Notes: generated from the letters alone by a model not told the origin. DNA of 64,000 nucleotides from Paraburkholderia saeva (GCF_907164555.1 NZ_CAJQZC010000001.1:496001-560000), one strand, 5' to 3'; shown: positions 8,501 through 17,068, numbered from the stretch's first letter. Made by a program: numbers and translations.

Positions 8501-9904
8501 ATGCACGGTTATCGGGTTTCGGGTCTATTGGCCGTATGTGTGTCGCTGGTGAGCCTGCCTGCAGGGGCGGAAGTCTGGACGCCAGTCGCAGAAAATAGCA
8601 GTGTCGCGTATCTCGCCGATTCCGTGCACAGGATCGGCGACCATGTCTATCTGGTTGAACGCGGCACAAGCAATACCGCACAAGGTCCGCTGAAAATCGA
8701 GGCGCCCCTGGAGTTCGATTGCTCCGCGCATACACTACGCATGGCATGGCTGGACGCCTATACGACAGGGCCGGTTCCGGTGCGCCTCTACGGCACAACG
8801 CGAGGACACTATAAGGCCACGCAATTCATTGCGGCGCCTGCCGGCTCGCTTTTTAAATGGGCGTGCAATCTGCCTGTCAGGCCGGAGCGTCTCGTCAATA
8901 TCGGACGCGCCAGCGAAGGCAAGCTGATCCAGGTCGATGCGCGCAGCGTCAGCCGGTCTGGGGCTTACACGTCGCTATGGACCCGGTACGACTATCCGCA
9001 GATACAGTTCGATCCGCCTTACAACGCGCCGTACGATTCCAAACGTGAATTCGTGAAAGTGAACTGCGAGACGAGCCGCTTTCAGATCACGACCGGCTAT
9101 GACTTCACGGCCGACGGTGCGGTGACGGACAACATGATCGCGCGCGATGACGCCGAAACGCCGTTCGATTCGAGCGACGATTACGAAGTCGCAGTCAAGG
9201 CTGTCGCCTGCGGAAAGCCCTTCGATCCGGAGACATGGGTTGGCATTGGCGGCGAGACATTGCGGACAAAGGCACCCCTCGCGACCGATCTCGACATCGA
9301 CAGCATTCCCGCGTCTGCCGATGTCGTAACGCCGGCCGAGGGGTTCTACGCAATACTCCCGGGCAAGCCATCGTTCACGACAGCGCGCCTTGTCGAAACG
9401 ATGAAGAACACCCGAATGAACACCAGCCAGATCGTGATCGACCTCCGGTCGGCACCCGGCAATATCAACCGTGTGAAGGAAACCTACAGCCCCGATTTCT
9501 TTGTCGATCGTGACATGCTTGGACTCGTTCAGCTCAAGTCGAAGATGAACATGCGGCGCTCGGAGAACAGAGGCGTGTACGTCGCGCAGACGCTGACCGT
9601 CAAGGGTGACGCATGGAAAGAGGGCAGCGAAGTGTCGTTCGCGACCGAGGGACGCAACGTACCCGGTAACGACAAGCTTCAGAAGTTCGGCATGAACTGC
9701 CGCATCGGACATGTCGCCGACGCCACCGTGGTGAATGCGGGTTTGCCGGGCAATGCATGGCCGCTTGCGTGCAAGCGGCTTAACGGCGATTCCGCGAAGG
9801 GTTACTACGTTGAGCAGCTCGCCTATTTCATCATCACGCACGAGGAATCGAAGGACTTTGGCGATAGCGACACGTCGGTCGATAGCGTGGTCGTCGAACG
9901 ATAG
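8501..9904 (+). CDS. Exported protein with two surface-adhesin-E-like domains
   Basis: Exported protein of 467 aa with signal peptide MHGYRVSGLLAVCVSLVSLPAGA. Two related segments resemble the Adhesin_E pattern (an aromatic-rich strand, a 'D-S' segment, then a conserved Cys). The first covers about 24-130 (VAYLADSVHRIGDHVYLVERG ... CNLPVRP) and the second about 145-250 (IQVDARSVSRSGAYTSLWTRYDY ... CETSRFQITTGYDF). The remaining 200 residues look unlike them and may be a third, unassigned domain. The Cys residues suggest disulphides. It stands alone, between the MFS gene and a convergent hypothetical gene. Family assignment is from pattern only. Confidence 0.6.
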   Translation: MHGYRVSGLLAVCVSLVSLPAGAEVWTPVAENSSVAYLADSVHRIGDHVYLVERGTSNTAQGPLKIEAPLEFDCSAHTLRMAWLDAYTTGPVPVRLYGTTRGHYKATQFIAAPAGSLFKWACNLPVRPERLVNIGRASEGKLIQVDARSVSRSGAYTSLWTRYDYPQIQFDPPYNAPYDSKREFVKVNCETSRFQITTGYDFTADGAVTDNMIARDDAETPFDSSDDYEVAVKAVACGKPFDPETWVGIGGETLRTKAPLATDLDIDSIPASADVVTPAEGFYAILPGKPSFTTARLVETMKNTRMNTSQIVIDLRSAPGNINRVKETYSPDFFVDRDMLGLVQLKSKMNMRRSENRGVYVAQTLTVKGDAWKEGSEVSFATEGRNVPGNDKLQKFGMNCRIGHVADATVVNAGLPGNAWPLACKRLNGDSAKGYYVEQLAYFIITHEESKDFGDSDTSVDSVVVER

Positions 9905-9968
9905 TTATCGCGAGTGAATTTGCGCGGGCGACATTGCTGCCATGTGCGCACACTGCATGTGCGATCGT

Positions 9969-9987
9969 GGCCGGCCTGACGCCGGCC
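9969..9987. terminator. Hairpin between convergent genes
   Basis: Perfect 7-bp stem GGCCGGC / GCCGGCC with loop CTGAC. It sits between the converging genes ending at 9904 and 10038. There is no T-tract, so it is only a candidate bidirectional terminator. Confidence 0.45.
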
Positions 9988-10037
9988 CCAAAACGTGCAG
10001 GGCGCAGCCCGCGGAAGTCCGGCGCCCGGGATGCGAC

Positions 10038-10514
10038 TTACGCCTGAGCCGCTGCGGCTGCTGCAAAGGCCCGGAAGTTTGCGGGTGTGGCGAATGCCAG
10101 ATACTGCTTCTGCATTTCATCCGTCAGCACTTCGATCATGGTTGTATCTTCGATCCACAGCTCGATCACGTCGAAGAAGTTTTCGCCCCGCGTGCACCGC
10201 ACAGTGCGCCAGCCTTCACGTTCACCAATCGCGAACACCTCGTCGGGCGTCAGTGTGCTGGCGAGGGCGATATGAAACGCGCTGTATTGGGCTCCAGCAC
10301 TCATGCCCGAAACGCAGGGCTCCTGCGCGTCGCCCGGTTGAATGACATGGTCGGACGGATAGGTCTCGATGATGGAGCCACGGTCATCCGCCGCGATCGC
10401 CATCCATGAATTCGGAAACGCGGGGAACGGTGCATGAAATCCGCCCCACAGTTCGGCAATAACGCGCGCGACGTTTTCGGGGTTACGGGCAGGCATGGAA
10501 GCGTGAAAGAGCAT
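10038..10514 (-). CDS. Hypothetical protein (158 aa), downstream of TetR
   Basis: Unrecognised soluble protein. It begins MLFHASMPARNPENVARVIAEL and has alternating strands and helices that recall a vicinal-oxygen-chelate-like fold, but I cannot assign a family. Several His and Glu residues (FHA near the start, FHIAL, ELWIED) could be metal ligands; that is inference. The tail is Ala-rich. It starts 45 bp after the stop of the TetR gene on the same strand, so the two probably form one operon and this is the likely target of that regulator. Confidence 0.78.
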   Translation of the reverse strand: MLFHASMPARNPENVARVIAELWGGFHAPFPAFPNSWMAIAADDRGSIIETYPSDHVIQPGDAQEPCVSGMSAGAQYSAFHIALASTLTPDEVFAIGEREGWRTVRCTRGENFFDVIELWIEDTTMIEVLTDEMQKQYLAFATPANFRAFAAAAAAQA

Positions 10515-10559
10515 GAGAGACCTCGACGGAAGATTTACATTGGAAAGAGGGTCCTGTTT

Positions 10560-11198
10560 TTACGTCTTGCGGGCAGGCTTTGAGCCAGTCTTTTTCTGTT
10601 GTCGCATGCGACGACGTGCGTCGTCGAGCAATACGCCGATTGCCTGGGTGGCCGCGCTCGCGGCTTCGCGGCCGTCCATATCCCAGTAGTCCTTGAAAGC
10701 GGCCCACGCGCTTGCGGAGTAAAGCAACTGGATCGCTGCACACAGCCGCTTGCGCTCGGCTTCGGGCATCGGCCCGACCTCACGGTCGACCAGTTCCCGG
10801 AATGCCTTCTGGCGAGGCGCGTTGGCCTTGCGGCGCGCGTCCCTGCCAACCGGTGAGGCCAGCATGCCGCGAATCAGCGATTCGCGCCGGTCGAAGTTCA
10901 CAAAATCGGGTCCCAGGCGCGCGGACAATTCCTCGTACGTACGCGGGTATTGATCCCGATGGATGGCCTTGGGCGCCCATTCCCAGAAGGCGTCGAGAAG
11001 GGCGTCACGCGTCGGGAAATAACGGAAGGCCGTGCTTTCGCCCACCCCGGCTTCCCGCGCAATCTGCGCGAAGCTGAGGTTCGCGAGTCCATTGCTTTCG
11101 AGGCAAAGCGCGACGGCGCCAAGAATGCTCTCGCGCGTTCTGGCCTTGTGGCGGTCACGCAGCCCCGATGATTGCGTATCGTCGTCGATTGGGTTCAT
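10560..11198 (-). CDS. TetR/AcrR-family transcriptional regulator
   Basis: TetR-type repressor of 212 aa. The N-terminal helix-turn-helix is at about residues 20-65 (RESILGAVALCLESNGLANLSFAQIAREAGVGESTAFRYFPTRDALLDAFWEWAP), a classic pattern, followed by an all-helical ligand domain and a basic tail (RRRMRQQKKTGSKPARKT). ATG 11198 is chosen; an in-frame TTG at 11234 would add 12 residues, and neither has a good ribosome binding site. It is divergent from the Lys-rich protein gene at 11345 and upstream of the hypothetical gene at 10514. Confidence 0.9.
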   Translation of the reverse strand: MNPIDDDTQSSGLRDRHKARTRESILGAVALCLESNGLANLSFAQIAREAGVGESTAFRYFPTRDALLDAFWEWAPKAIHRDQYPRTYEELSARLGPDFVNFDRRESLIRGMLASPVGRDARRKANAPRQKAFRELVDREVGPMPEAERKRLCAAIQLLYSASAWAAFKDYWDMDGREAASAATQAIGVLLDDARRRMRQQKKTGSKPARKT

Positions 11199-11282
11199 GA
11201 GGGCGATGCTGTCATGTGGGTGTGTCGCCGTCAAGTGGGTGTGATACCGTCAATTTTATCGGATGATTTGAAATATGCTCGC

Positions 11283-11300
11283 CCCGTCTGCGAAGACGGG
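11283..11300. promoter_or_regulatory. GC-rich hairpin abutting a palindromic operator
   Basis: Perfect 7-bp arms CCCGTCT / AGACGGG around loop GCGA. It ends exactly where the AT-rich palindrome at 11301 begins. It may be a terminator for leftward transcripts or part of a composite operator. Confidence 0.5.
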
Positions 11301-11327
11301 AAACGATATATACTGTTTATATCGTTT
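11301..11327. promoter_or_regulatory. 27-bp palindrome at promoter of the Lys/Ala-rich gene
   Basis: Perfect 10-bp arms AAACGATATA and TATATCGTTT separated by TACTGTT. It lies 17 bp before the ATG at 11345 and covers the probable -10 region. It is a strong operator candidate, possibly autoregulatory. Confidence 0.65.
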
Positions 11328-11344
11328 ATAAAGAGGAAATCGCA

Positions 11345-11878
11345 ATGAGCGAACCCACTATCAAGAAACCGACGAAGAAGACCTTCCACTTCCCCAAGGC
11401 GACAGCCGAAGCCGATGCGCAGTCCGGAAAGCAGGCAGACACGGTTGTTGAAACCGTTGTGAAGGCCAGGGCGGCGGCTAAGGCGGCCTTAAAAGCAGCA
11501 CCTAAGGCTGCACGCAAAGCCACACCAAAAGTAGAGCCAAAAGTAGAGCCAAAAGTAGAGCCAAAAGTAGAGCCAAAAGCAACGCATCAGAAACGGGCCG
11601 CAACTGTTGAAGCAAAGGCGGTCGCTGCTGCTGCAGAAGAGAAGCCAAAGCGTGCAAAGAAGGAAAAGGTCATCCGCGACAGTTTCACCATGCCCAAGTC
11701 GGACTACGCAAAGATCGCGATCCTGAAACAGAAGTGCGTGGACGCGGGCGTTTCGGTGAAGAAAAGCGAGTTGCTGCGCGCCGGTTTGCTACTGCTGGCG
11801 TCAGTGCCGGAGAAGCGCTTGCTGGCAGCGGTTTCAGCCGTCGAAACAGTCAAGACGGGGCGTCCCGCCAGGTCTTAA
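11345..11878 (+). CDS. Lys/Ala-rich protein with RHH-like C-terminus
   Basis: Basic protein of 177 aa. Residues 1-110 are low-complexity, rich in Lys, Ala, Pro and Glu, with PKVE repeated four times (about 61-76), and resemble histone-H1-like tails. Residues 115-165 (RDSFTMPKSDYAKIAILKQKCVDAGVSVKKSELLRAGLLLLASV) form a strand-helix-helix pattern like ribbon-helix-helix DNA-binding domains. A good ribosome binding site (AGAGGAAA) precedes ATG 11345. The 27-bp palindrome just upstream suggests autoregulation. It may be a nucleoid-associated or regulatory protein; function is inferred from composition and pattern only. Confidence 0.75.
   Translation: MSEPTIKKPTKKTFHFPKATAEADAQSGKQADTVVETVVKARAAAKAALKAAPKAARKATPKVEPKVEPKVEPKVEPKATHQKRAATVEAKAVAAAAEEKPKRAKKEKVIRDSFTMPKSDYAKIAILKQKCVDAGVSVKKSELLRAGLLLLASVPEKRLLAAVSAVETVKTGRPARS
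11525..11578. repeat. 12-bp tandem repeat (PKVE codons), 4.5 copies
   Basis: Four exact copies of CCAAAAGTAGAG (11525-11572) plus a half copy CCAAAA. Each encodes Pro-Lys-Val-Glu. Identical copies and in-frame length suggest slippage-type length variation between strains. Confidence 0.95.
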
Positions 11879-11898
11879 GCAGCCGATGCACTGGCGCA

Positions 11899-11927
11899 GC
11901 AAGGAGCGCGGCCGTTGCGCTCCTTGC
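11899..11927. terminator. Strong hairpin between convergent genes
   Basis: Perfect 10-bp stem GCAAGGAGCG / CGCTCCTTGC with a 9-base loop. It lies between the stop of the Lys-rich gene and the stop of pstS. There is no long T-tract, but the position fits a bidirectional terminator. Confidence 0.6.
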
Positions 11928-11965
11928 GAGGCATCACTTATGATTTGAGCAATGTCGGTCGGTGT

Positions 11966-12997
11966 TTATTGGGCGACCGGTTTGCCAGACGCGTCCTTCA
12001 CCTTTGCGCGCCATTGCGTGCGAATCTCGTTCACCACGGCGTCCGGCAGCGTGATGTAGTCGAGCGCCTGCGCAGCCTGCGCGCCGTTTTTGAACGCCCA
12101 GTCGAAGAACTTCAGTGTTTCCTTGCCGTGGTCCGGTTTGTCCTGCACCGCGTGCAGCAGGACAAAAGTGGCACCGACGACGGGCCACGCATCCTTGCCG
12201 GGTTCGTTGGTGAGGATCTGATAGAACGTTTTGGACCAGTCGGCGCCAGTCGCGGCGGCCTTGAAAGTTTCAGTGGCCGGTCGAACGATCGAACCCGCCT
12301 GGTTCTTTAGCGCGGTGTACGCCATCTTGTTCTGCTTTGCATAAGCCCATTCGACATAGCCGATGGCGCCCGGCAATCGCTGGACAAAAGCCGCTACGCC
12401 GTCGTTGCCTTTTCCGCCGGTGCCAGTCGGCCAGTTGACCGTTGAGCCTTCACCGACCTTGCTTTTCCACTCGGCATTCACCTGCGCCAGATAGTGCGTC
12501 CAGATGAAGCTGGTTCCTGAACCATCCGCACGGCGAACCACGGCGATATCAGTGTCGGGCAGCTTGATGCCGGGGTTCAGTGCAGTGATGACGGGGTCGT
12601 TCCATTTTTTGACCTTGCCCAGAAAGATGTCGCCCAGCACGGGGCCAGACAAGGTCAGCTCTCCGGGTTTGACGCCTGGTATATTGGTCACCGGCACCAC
12701 CCCACCTACGACGGTCGGAAACTGGAACAGGCCTTCCTTCGCCAGTTCCTCATCCTTTAGCGGTGCGTCGGAACCAGCGAAGTCTACGGTTTTCGCAATG
12801 ACCTGCTTGACGCCGCCCGACGACCCGATGCCCTGATAGTTGATCTTGCCGCCGCCGCTCTTCTGGTAAGCGTCCGCCCACTTCGTATAGATGGGCGCCG
12901 CGAACGTGCTGCCGGCGCCCGTGATGTCGACGGCATGAGCACTTGCAGCGACGAGAACACCGCTCAAGCCGGCAATCGCAATCAATGCGGGTCTCAT
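11966..12997 (-). CDS. pstS: Phosphate ABC transporter substrate-binding protein PstS
   Basis: Periplasmic phosphate-binding protein of 343 aa. It has a cleavable signal peptide ([22 protein letters not shown]), then the PstS signature [14 protein letters not shown] and the ligand loop [16 protein letters not shown]; both phosphate-binding segments are intact. ATG 12997 has a GAGGAG ribosome binding site, so I dropped the upstream in-frame extension. A Pho-box-like element sits about 54 bp upstream, so PhoB induction under phosphate starvation is likely. No pstCAB genes are adjacent; they must be elsewhere. A close paralogue is at 13909 on the other strand. Confidence 0.95.
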   Translation of the reverse strand: MRPALIAIAGLSGVLVAASAHAVDITGAGSTFAAPIYTKWADAYQKSGGGKINYQGIGSSGGVKQVIAKTVDFAGSDAPLKDEELAKEGLFQFPTVVGGVVPVTNIPGVKPGELTLSGPVLGDIFLGKVKKWNDPVITALNPGIKLPDTDIAVVRRADGSGTSFIWTHYLAQVNAEWKSKVGEGSTVNWPTGTGGKGNDGVAAFVQRLPGAIGYVEWAYAKQNKMAYTALKNQAGSIVRPATETFKAAATGADWSKTFYQILTNEPGKDAWPVVGATFVLLHAVQDKPDHGKETLKFFDWAFKNGAQAAQALDYITLPDAVVNEIRTQWRAKVKDASGKPVAQ

Positions 12998-13050
12998 GAC
13001 GCGCTCCTCGAAAGGTTTGTAGGGGGCTTGAATGAAGCTAGACCCGCTTG

Positions 13051-13068
13051 ATGACAATCCGGTGACAG
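13051..13068 (-). promoter_or_regulatory. Pho box upstream of pstS
   Basis: Read on the minus strand: CTGTCAC-CGGA-TTGTCAT, two 7-bp direct repeats with a 4-bp spacer, the exact architecture of a PhoB site. It lies about 54 bp before the pstS start. Confidence 0.72.
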
Positions 13069-13239
13069 CGCATTGGCATCTGGCTACAGAGCGTCTGGGA
13101 GGTACGGCGAGCACAGCGAAAACTGTTCCAGGTGAAAAGCGGAGGGAGAGCGTGAGTTGTCTCGAGCTTAAGACGACGATCGGCGCGTCGCCATACCGTA
13201 CGCAGAAAATGACATCCCGCCGCTCCTTGAACAGCGGGT

Positions 13240-13572
13240 TTACGCCGGAGCGAATACCACGGCGCCGACGTTGTCGATATGGGTGAAGCTTCGAACGAAC
13301 CGGTATGTCCGGTCGCCTATCGCGATCCGGTTGACGCCGGCCTGGGTGCGTTCGAGTATCTCATTCGCCACGGTTGCTGCGATTGTGCCGTGGTCGGTCA
13401 AGGCGACCTCTTCACTCGTCGGATCGCCGACATATACCGAACAGACGTCCGTGCCGTGACGCATCATGACGACGCGCGCGCCCTCGTCGAGCGAGAGTTC
13501 GAGGAATTCGGCTAGCGTCAGCAACGACTCAGGCGTCGTGTCCAGCGGACCGGAACCGGAAGAGGTAGTCAT
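13240..13572 (-). CDS. Hypothetical protein (110 aa)
   Basis: Unrecognised soluble protein. ATG 13572 follows an excellent AAGAGGAG ribosome binding site; I dropped an upstream in-frame extension to 13653. The N-terminal 20 residues are Ser/Thr/Gly-rich. The body looks like a small alpha/beta fold ([32 protein letters not shown], then [28 protein letters not shown]). It lies between the two pstS genes, which may link it to phosphate physiology, but nothing in the sequence shows that. Confidence 0.7.
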   Translation of the reverse strand: MTTSSGSGPLDTTPESLLTLAEFLELSLDEGARVVMMRHGTDVCSVYVGDPTSEEVALTDHGTIAATVANEILERTQAGVNRIAIGDRTYRFVRSFTHIDNVGAVVFAPA

Positions 13573-13908
13573 CGAGTCGCTCCTCTTGAAGTGAGATGCC
13601 TTGAGGTGGGAGGTCGCCCTGGTGGCGCCCACGATTCCACTATAAGCGCTCAAGCAAAATTCCGGGGCAAATTAGTAACAGTATTTGAGCGATTTCCAGC
13701 ATAGACCGCATATGAACCCGAGGGTGCGCGCGAAACGGCGGCTGCGTGATAGACCGATTCAATTTGCCTCGCAACCTCCCGCATCCTGTAATGGAATCTG
13801 TCGAGTTGCGCCTTCGTCATGCAGCGACGTCGGGTGCACTTCAACTTCGGATGGAGACAGTTGTAGACGTAATCGCGATGTCCGACAACAATTCAAAGCG
13901 AGGTCTTC
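13573..13908. other. Intergenic region upstream of the second pstS
   Basis: This 336-bp stretch separates two divergent genes. A 56-codon open frame on the minus strand (13650-13820, beginning MTKAQLDRFHYRMREV) has no ribosome binding site and is unproven. A CTGTAAT...CTGTCGA pair near 13785 has a 12-bp period instead of 11 and is a poor Pho box. Confidence 0.5.
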
Positions 13909-14940
13909 GTGAGACAAGTGCAAAAATCAGCAGCGGCCCTTCTGGGTGCACTGCTCGCCGTCGCGGCACACGCCACTGACATTACGGGTGCTGGCAGTAC
14001 TTTTGCCGCGCCGATCTACGAGAAATGGGCGGACGCCTATCTGAAGTCCGGCGGCGGCAAGGTCATTTACCAGGCGGTCGGATCGACCGAGGGACTCAAA
14101 AGGATCATCGCGAAAGAAGCGGATTTTGCCGGCTCGGACGCGCCACTCATGGACGAGGCGCTCGCGAAAGAAGGCTTGCTTCAGTTTCCGACAGTGGTCG
14201 GGGGTGTCGTGCCGGTAGTCAATTTGCCTGACATTAAGCCCGGTCAACTCACGCTCTCAGGTCAGGTGCTGGGCGACATCTACCTTGGCAAAATCACCAG
14301 CTGGAACGCGCCTGCCATTGCCGCGCTCAATCCCGGCATGAAACTTCCGGACATGCCGATTGCAGTAGTCCGCCGCCTTGACGGTTCCGGAACCACGCTG
14401 ATCTGGACGCACTATCTCTCGCAGGTGAATCCGGAATGGAAAAGCAGGGTGGGCGAAGGGGCGACTGTCTTATGGCCGCGCGGGATAGGTGGCAGAGGCA
14501 ACGAAGGTATGGCCACCTTTGTGCAACATGTGCCCGGCGCGATTGGCTATGTTGCGTGGGACTTTACCCGGCAGAATCACATGGCGTACACGGCCATGAG
14601 AAATGCGTCCGGTGCCGTCGTGCAGCCCAACCCGGAAACCTTTGGGGCGGCAGCCAATGGCGCCGACTGGAAAACATCTTTTTATCAGATCCTGACTAAT
14701 GAACCGGGCAAGGATGCGTGGCCCGTTGTGGGCGCCACGTTTGTGCTGGTGCATACGACGCAGGACAGACCTGACCACGGCCGCGAGACCCTGAAGTTCT
14801 TCGACTGGGCGATGAAAAATGGAAATCAGGCTGCGCGTGACCTCGATTACATTTCCTTGCCAGACCCGGTGGTTAGCCAGATACGCGCGCAATGGCAATC
14901 AAAGGTAAAGGATGCGTCAGGAAAGCCGGTAGCCGAATAG
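13909..14940 (+). CDS. pstS: Second PstS-type phosphate-binding protein
   Basis: Periplasmic binding protein of 343 aa, the same length as the PstS at 11966-12997 and clearly its paralogue over the whole sequence. It starts at GTG 13909 with GCGAGG upstream, has a signal peptide (MRQVQKSAAALLGALLAVAAHA) and keeps [21 protein letters not shown] and RRLDGSGTTLIWTHYL. The core motifs are conserved but surface residues differ (for example [25 protein letters not shown]). No clear Pho box is seen in front of it. It may be a variant with another affinity or regulation; it could also bind a related oxyanion. Neighbouring CHAD and pstS genes support a phosphate role. Confidence 0.92.
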   Translation: MRQVQKSAAALLGALLAVAAHATDITGAGSTFAAPIYEKWADAYLKSGGGKVIYQAVGSTEGLKRIIAKEADFAGSDAPLMDEALAKEGLLQFPTVVGGVVPVVNLPDIKPGQLTLSGQVLGDIYLGKITSWNAPAIAALNPGMKLPDMPIAVVRRLDGSGTTLIWTHYLSQVNPEWKSRVGEGATVLWPRGIGGRGNEGMATFVQHVPGAIGYVAWDFTRQNHMAYTAMRNASGAVVQPNPETFGAAANGADWKTSFYQILTNEPGKDAWPVVGATFVLVHTTQDRPDHGRETLKFFDWAMKNGNQAARDLDYISLPDPVVSQIRAQWQSKVKDASGKPVAE

Positions 14941-14978
14941 CAGCGCGGTGAGTGTCATATGAAGCGGTAACGCCTGAA

Positions 14979-15890
14979 CTACTTCAGATTGCACAGCATC
15001 GCATGGGCGTCGTTCATGTACTGTATTTTCCGGGCGCCGAGAAATGCCACCGCCTGTTCGGTCACACCCGAGTCGCCAAGCTGAATCGAATACTGACGCA
15101 GCAAGGTCTCGCTGACGACCAGGTCATTGACCTTACCCAATACTTCCTGCACTTCGCTCAAGCGCCGGATTTTTTCAGAGTGACTGCTGTCGAGAACCGG
15201 AAGGAAGAACTCCAGCAGATATCGAAGCCGCTTACCCGCGATCCGCACGTCGTGCAGCGCGGCGTAATCCCCGTGCCCCGAGCGGATCGCGCGTTTGATC
15301 CGCTTTTTGAGGGCTTTTTCTGCTACCTCGACGCGCGCCCCGGCAAGGTCCGCCAGGGTGCTGGCCGGTGCGAACAGCTCCAGATGTTGTTGCGCTGAGA
15401 CACATGCGCTTTGCAGCATCTCTTCGATACCCGCATTGCGAATGGTCGTGCGACTGAACGCGAGTGCAGCGGCACGTTGCTCGTCGACCGCCTGAAGCAG
15501 TGAACCGGTCAATTCGTGCGTTGATATGGCGGCCAGAAGCATGTCGCGCAGCACATCCCAGTCACGGGTCTTGCCCGCTGCGTAAGCCAGATATCTGAAC
15601 TTCTCGCGCTGTGCCCGGTAGTCTTTTCTGTCGAGTAGCGGTTCAAAGGCCCAATAGAGCGAACGCATTCGACGCAGCGCAACCCGCAGCTTGTGCAGCA
15701 CCTCGGGATCCGCTTTCGCGCGCAACGCCCGGGCACGCCGGACAGCCTCTGCCGAAATCGATCCTGCAAGGATTCCGAATGCCTCGGCCACAGGCGTGTT
15801 TTCGGCAAGCGAAACTGGACGCGGCTTGCGCTTCCTTTCTGACGCTGATTCGAGGGTTTCTATCGTCGATGCAGCATTCTGGGAGTTCAT
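14979..15890 (-). CDS. CHAD domain protein
   Basis: Cytoplasmic all-helical protein of 303 aa matching the CHAD domain (conserved histidine alpha-helical domain). The two internal repeats show the hallmark segments LHKLRVALRRMRSLYWAF (about 65-82) and LHDVRIAGKRLRYLLEFF (about 217-234), with conserved His, Arg and Lys. CHAD proteins bind polyphosphate. There is no attached CYTH triphosphatase domain, so this is a stand-alone CHAD protein, probably for targeting to or sensing polyphosphate granules. It is convergent with the second pstS (38 bp apart), which supports a phosphate-storage theme. Confidence 0.9.
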   Translation of the reverse strand: MNSQNAASTIETLESASERKRKPRPVSLAENTPVAEAFGILAGSISAEAVRRARALRAKADPEVLHKLRVALRRMRSLYWAFEPLLDRKDYRAQREKFRYLAYAAGKTRDWDVLRDMLLAAISTHELTGSLLQAVDEQRAAALAFSRTTIRNAGIEEMLQSACVSAQQHLELFAPASTLADLAGARVEVAEKALKKRIKRAIRSGHGDYAALHDVRIAGKRLRYLLEFFLPVLDSSHSEKIRRLSEVQEVLGKVNDLVVSETLLRQYSIQLGDSGVTEQAVAFLGARKIQYMNDAHAMLCNLK

Positions 15891-16426
15891 GTCCGGGACG
15901 CCCTCGTTACAGCAGCGTGAAAGGAACTGCGGAAGCCCACGACCTGCGAGGCAGCATCATTCCATTACCCGCATCTGTCATACAGTGCGTTTGACCCTAT
16001 TAAAGCGCTATTCTCGCCGCCCGCCTGGCGTGACAGAGCCTTGCGTCGCATTCTGTTAAGTACTTACAAACCGAAAATAAAACGGCTGGCATCGTGGACA
16101 GCCTGCGCTGGTGTGGTGTCGTCCGGCCTCACCAGAGGTTCATGCTCGACGCACTCACTGGCACAGCGGGAAGCGAACGTCGGTGCGTCGTTTTGTGAAC
16201 AACGAGTGATTGAAAGACTACAGCACAAATCGTCAGCGCGACGAGAATGCGCGACGCAGCGTGCAGGCGGCGAACAGCGGAAGAGCTGCGTATCAGTCGC
16301 CTGAGCGCACTGACCTGCGAGCGCGGCTGACAAATCTTGACACTTCAGAGGCCAACTCTCCTGGCAATCACCAGAAGTCTGCCGATAAAATCGTCGCACA
16401 TTTGAACCGAGGTTTCAAAAGAAGCA
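15891..16426. other. 536-bp region without a convincing gene
   Basis: Open frames here (for example 16041-16304 on plus and 16064-16399 on minus) overlap each other, lack ribosome binding sites and have atypical composition. I see no clear RNA gene, repeat or strong promoter. It is the leader region for the CHAD gene on one side and the gene at 16427 on the other. Confidence 0.5.
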
Positions 16427-16792
16427 ATGAGCGAAGAAATTGCCGTCCCGGAGGGAATAAAGAACAAGGCGCTGTGGCGAAAGCATTGCCGGAAAATCCA
16501 CGCAAGAGCAAAGGATCTTGTTGAGGGACGTCTGGGAATCATCGAAGCAGCGCGGGTAATCTGCCTGTTGGCAATCTGGACCCGCGTTGAAAACGAGCCG
16601 GTGTTTCAAGTGTTTGGCGCGATTGATCGGGAAACCTGTTATCTACCGGTTGGAGCCGTTCGGGCGCATTGGACGCCTGAAGCATTGACGCGCGAAGACG
16701 TCGTCATCCACGCATCCGAAATTCGCTGGCGGAATCAGGCGATTGCCGCGGCCGCGACGCTAGTTGAGCAATACAAATGGGCAGGCAGGTGA
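16427..16792 (+). CDS. Hypothetical protein (121 aa)
   Basis: Unrecognised soluble protein. Its composition is natural: a helical N-terminal half with WRKHCRKIHARAKDLVEGRLGIIEAARVICLLAIW, then a short strand region around VFQVFGAIDRETCYLPVGAVRAHWTP and a C-terminal helix. Several His, Cys and Trp residues may be structural. It has a purine-rich leader but only a weak ribosome binding site. It is monocistronic. I assign no function. Confidence 0.65.
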   Translation: MSEEIAVPEGIKNKALWRKHCRKIHARAKDLVEGRLGIIEAARVICLLAIWTRVENEPVFQVFGAIDRETCYLPVGAVRAHWTPEALTREDVVIHASEIRWRNQAIAAAATLVEQYKWAGR

Positions 16793-16890
16793 AGGGCATC
16801 GTCCGTCAAAGAGACCTGACCACTCACGTTTGCCGTCGCCACCGCGAGTGGCATCGTCCTTGATTCGAGGTTGAACAGCGTACGTGCCAT
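16735..16890 (-). CDS. Possible small protein (51 aa)
   Basis: Open frame beginning MARTLFNLESRTMPLAVATA on the minus strand. The only real support is a very good ribosome binding site (CAGGAGA five bases before the ATG). It overlaps the 3' end of the gene at 16427-16792 antisense, which counts against it. Confidence 0.25.
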   Translation of the reverse strand: MARTLFNLESRTMPLAVATANVSGQVSLTDDALHLPAHLYCSTSVAAAAIA

Positions 16891-17068
16891 AAAGTCTCCT
16901 GTTTTCTCTGCACGCGCATGACGCAGCCTTACCGCTGTTTGCAGAGGCTCTCGATCGTAACCTCTGGTCATATTTCCGGTAACGGAAGTAATCCTTTTAA
17001 TAACTAGACTGTCGCCATATTCGGACGACCGCTGTCGGCTCGTCCATCATTTCTGGGCAGGGCATGAA

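Noticed and set aside
13780..13805. Pho box in front of the second pstS
   Set aside because: CTGTAAT and CTGTCGA are spaced with a 12-bp period and the second repeat is imperfect; PhoB sites need 11 bp.
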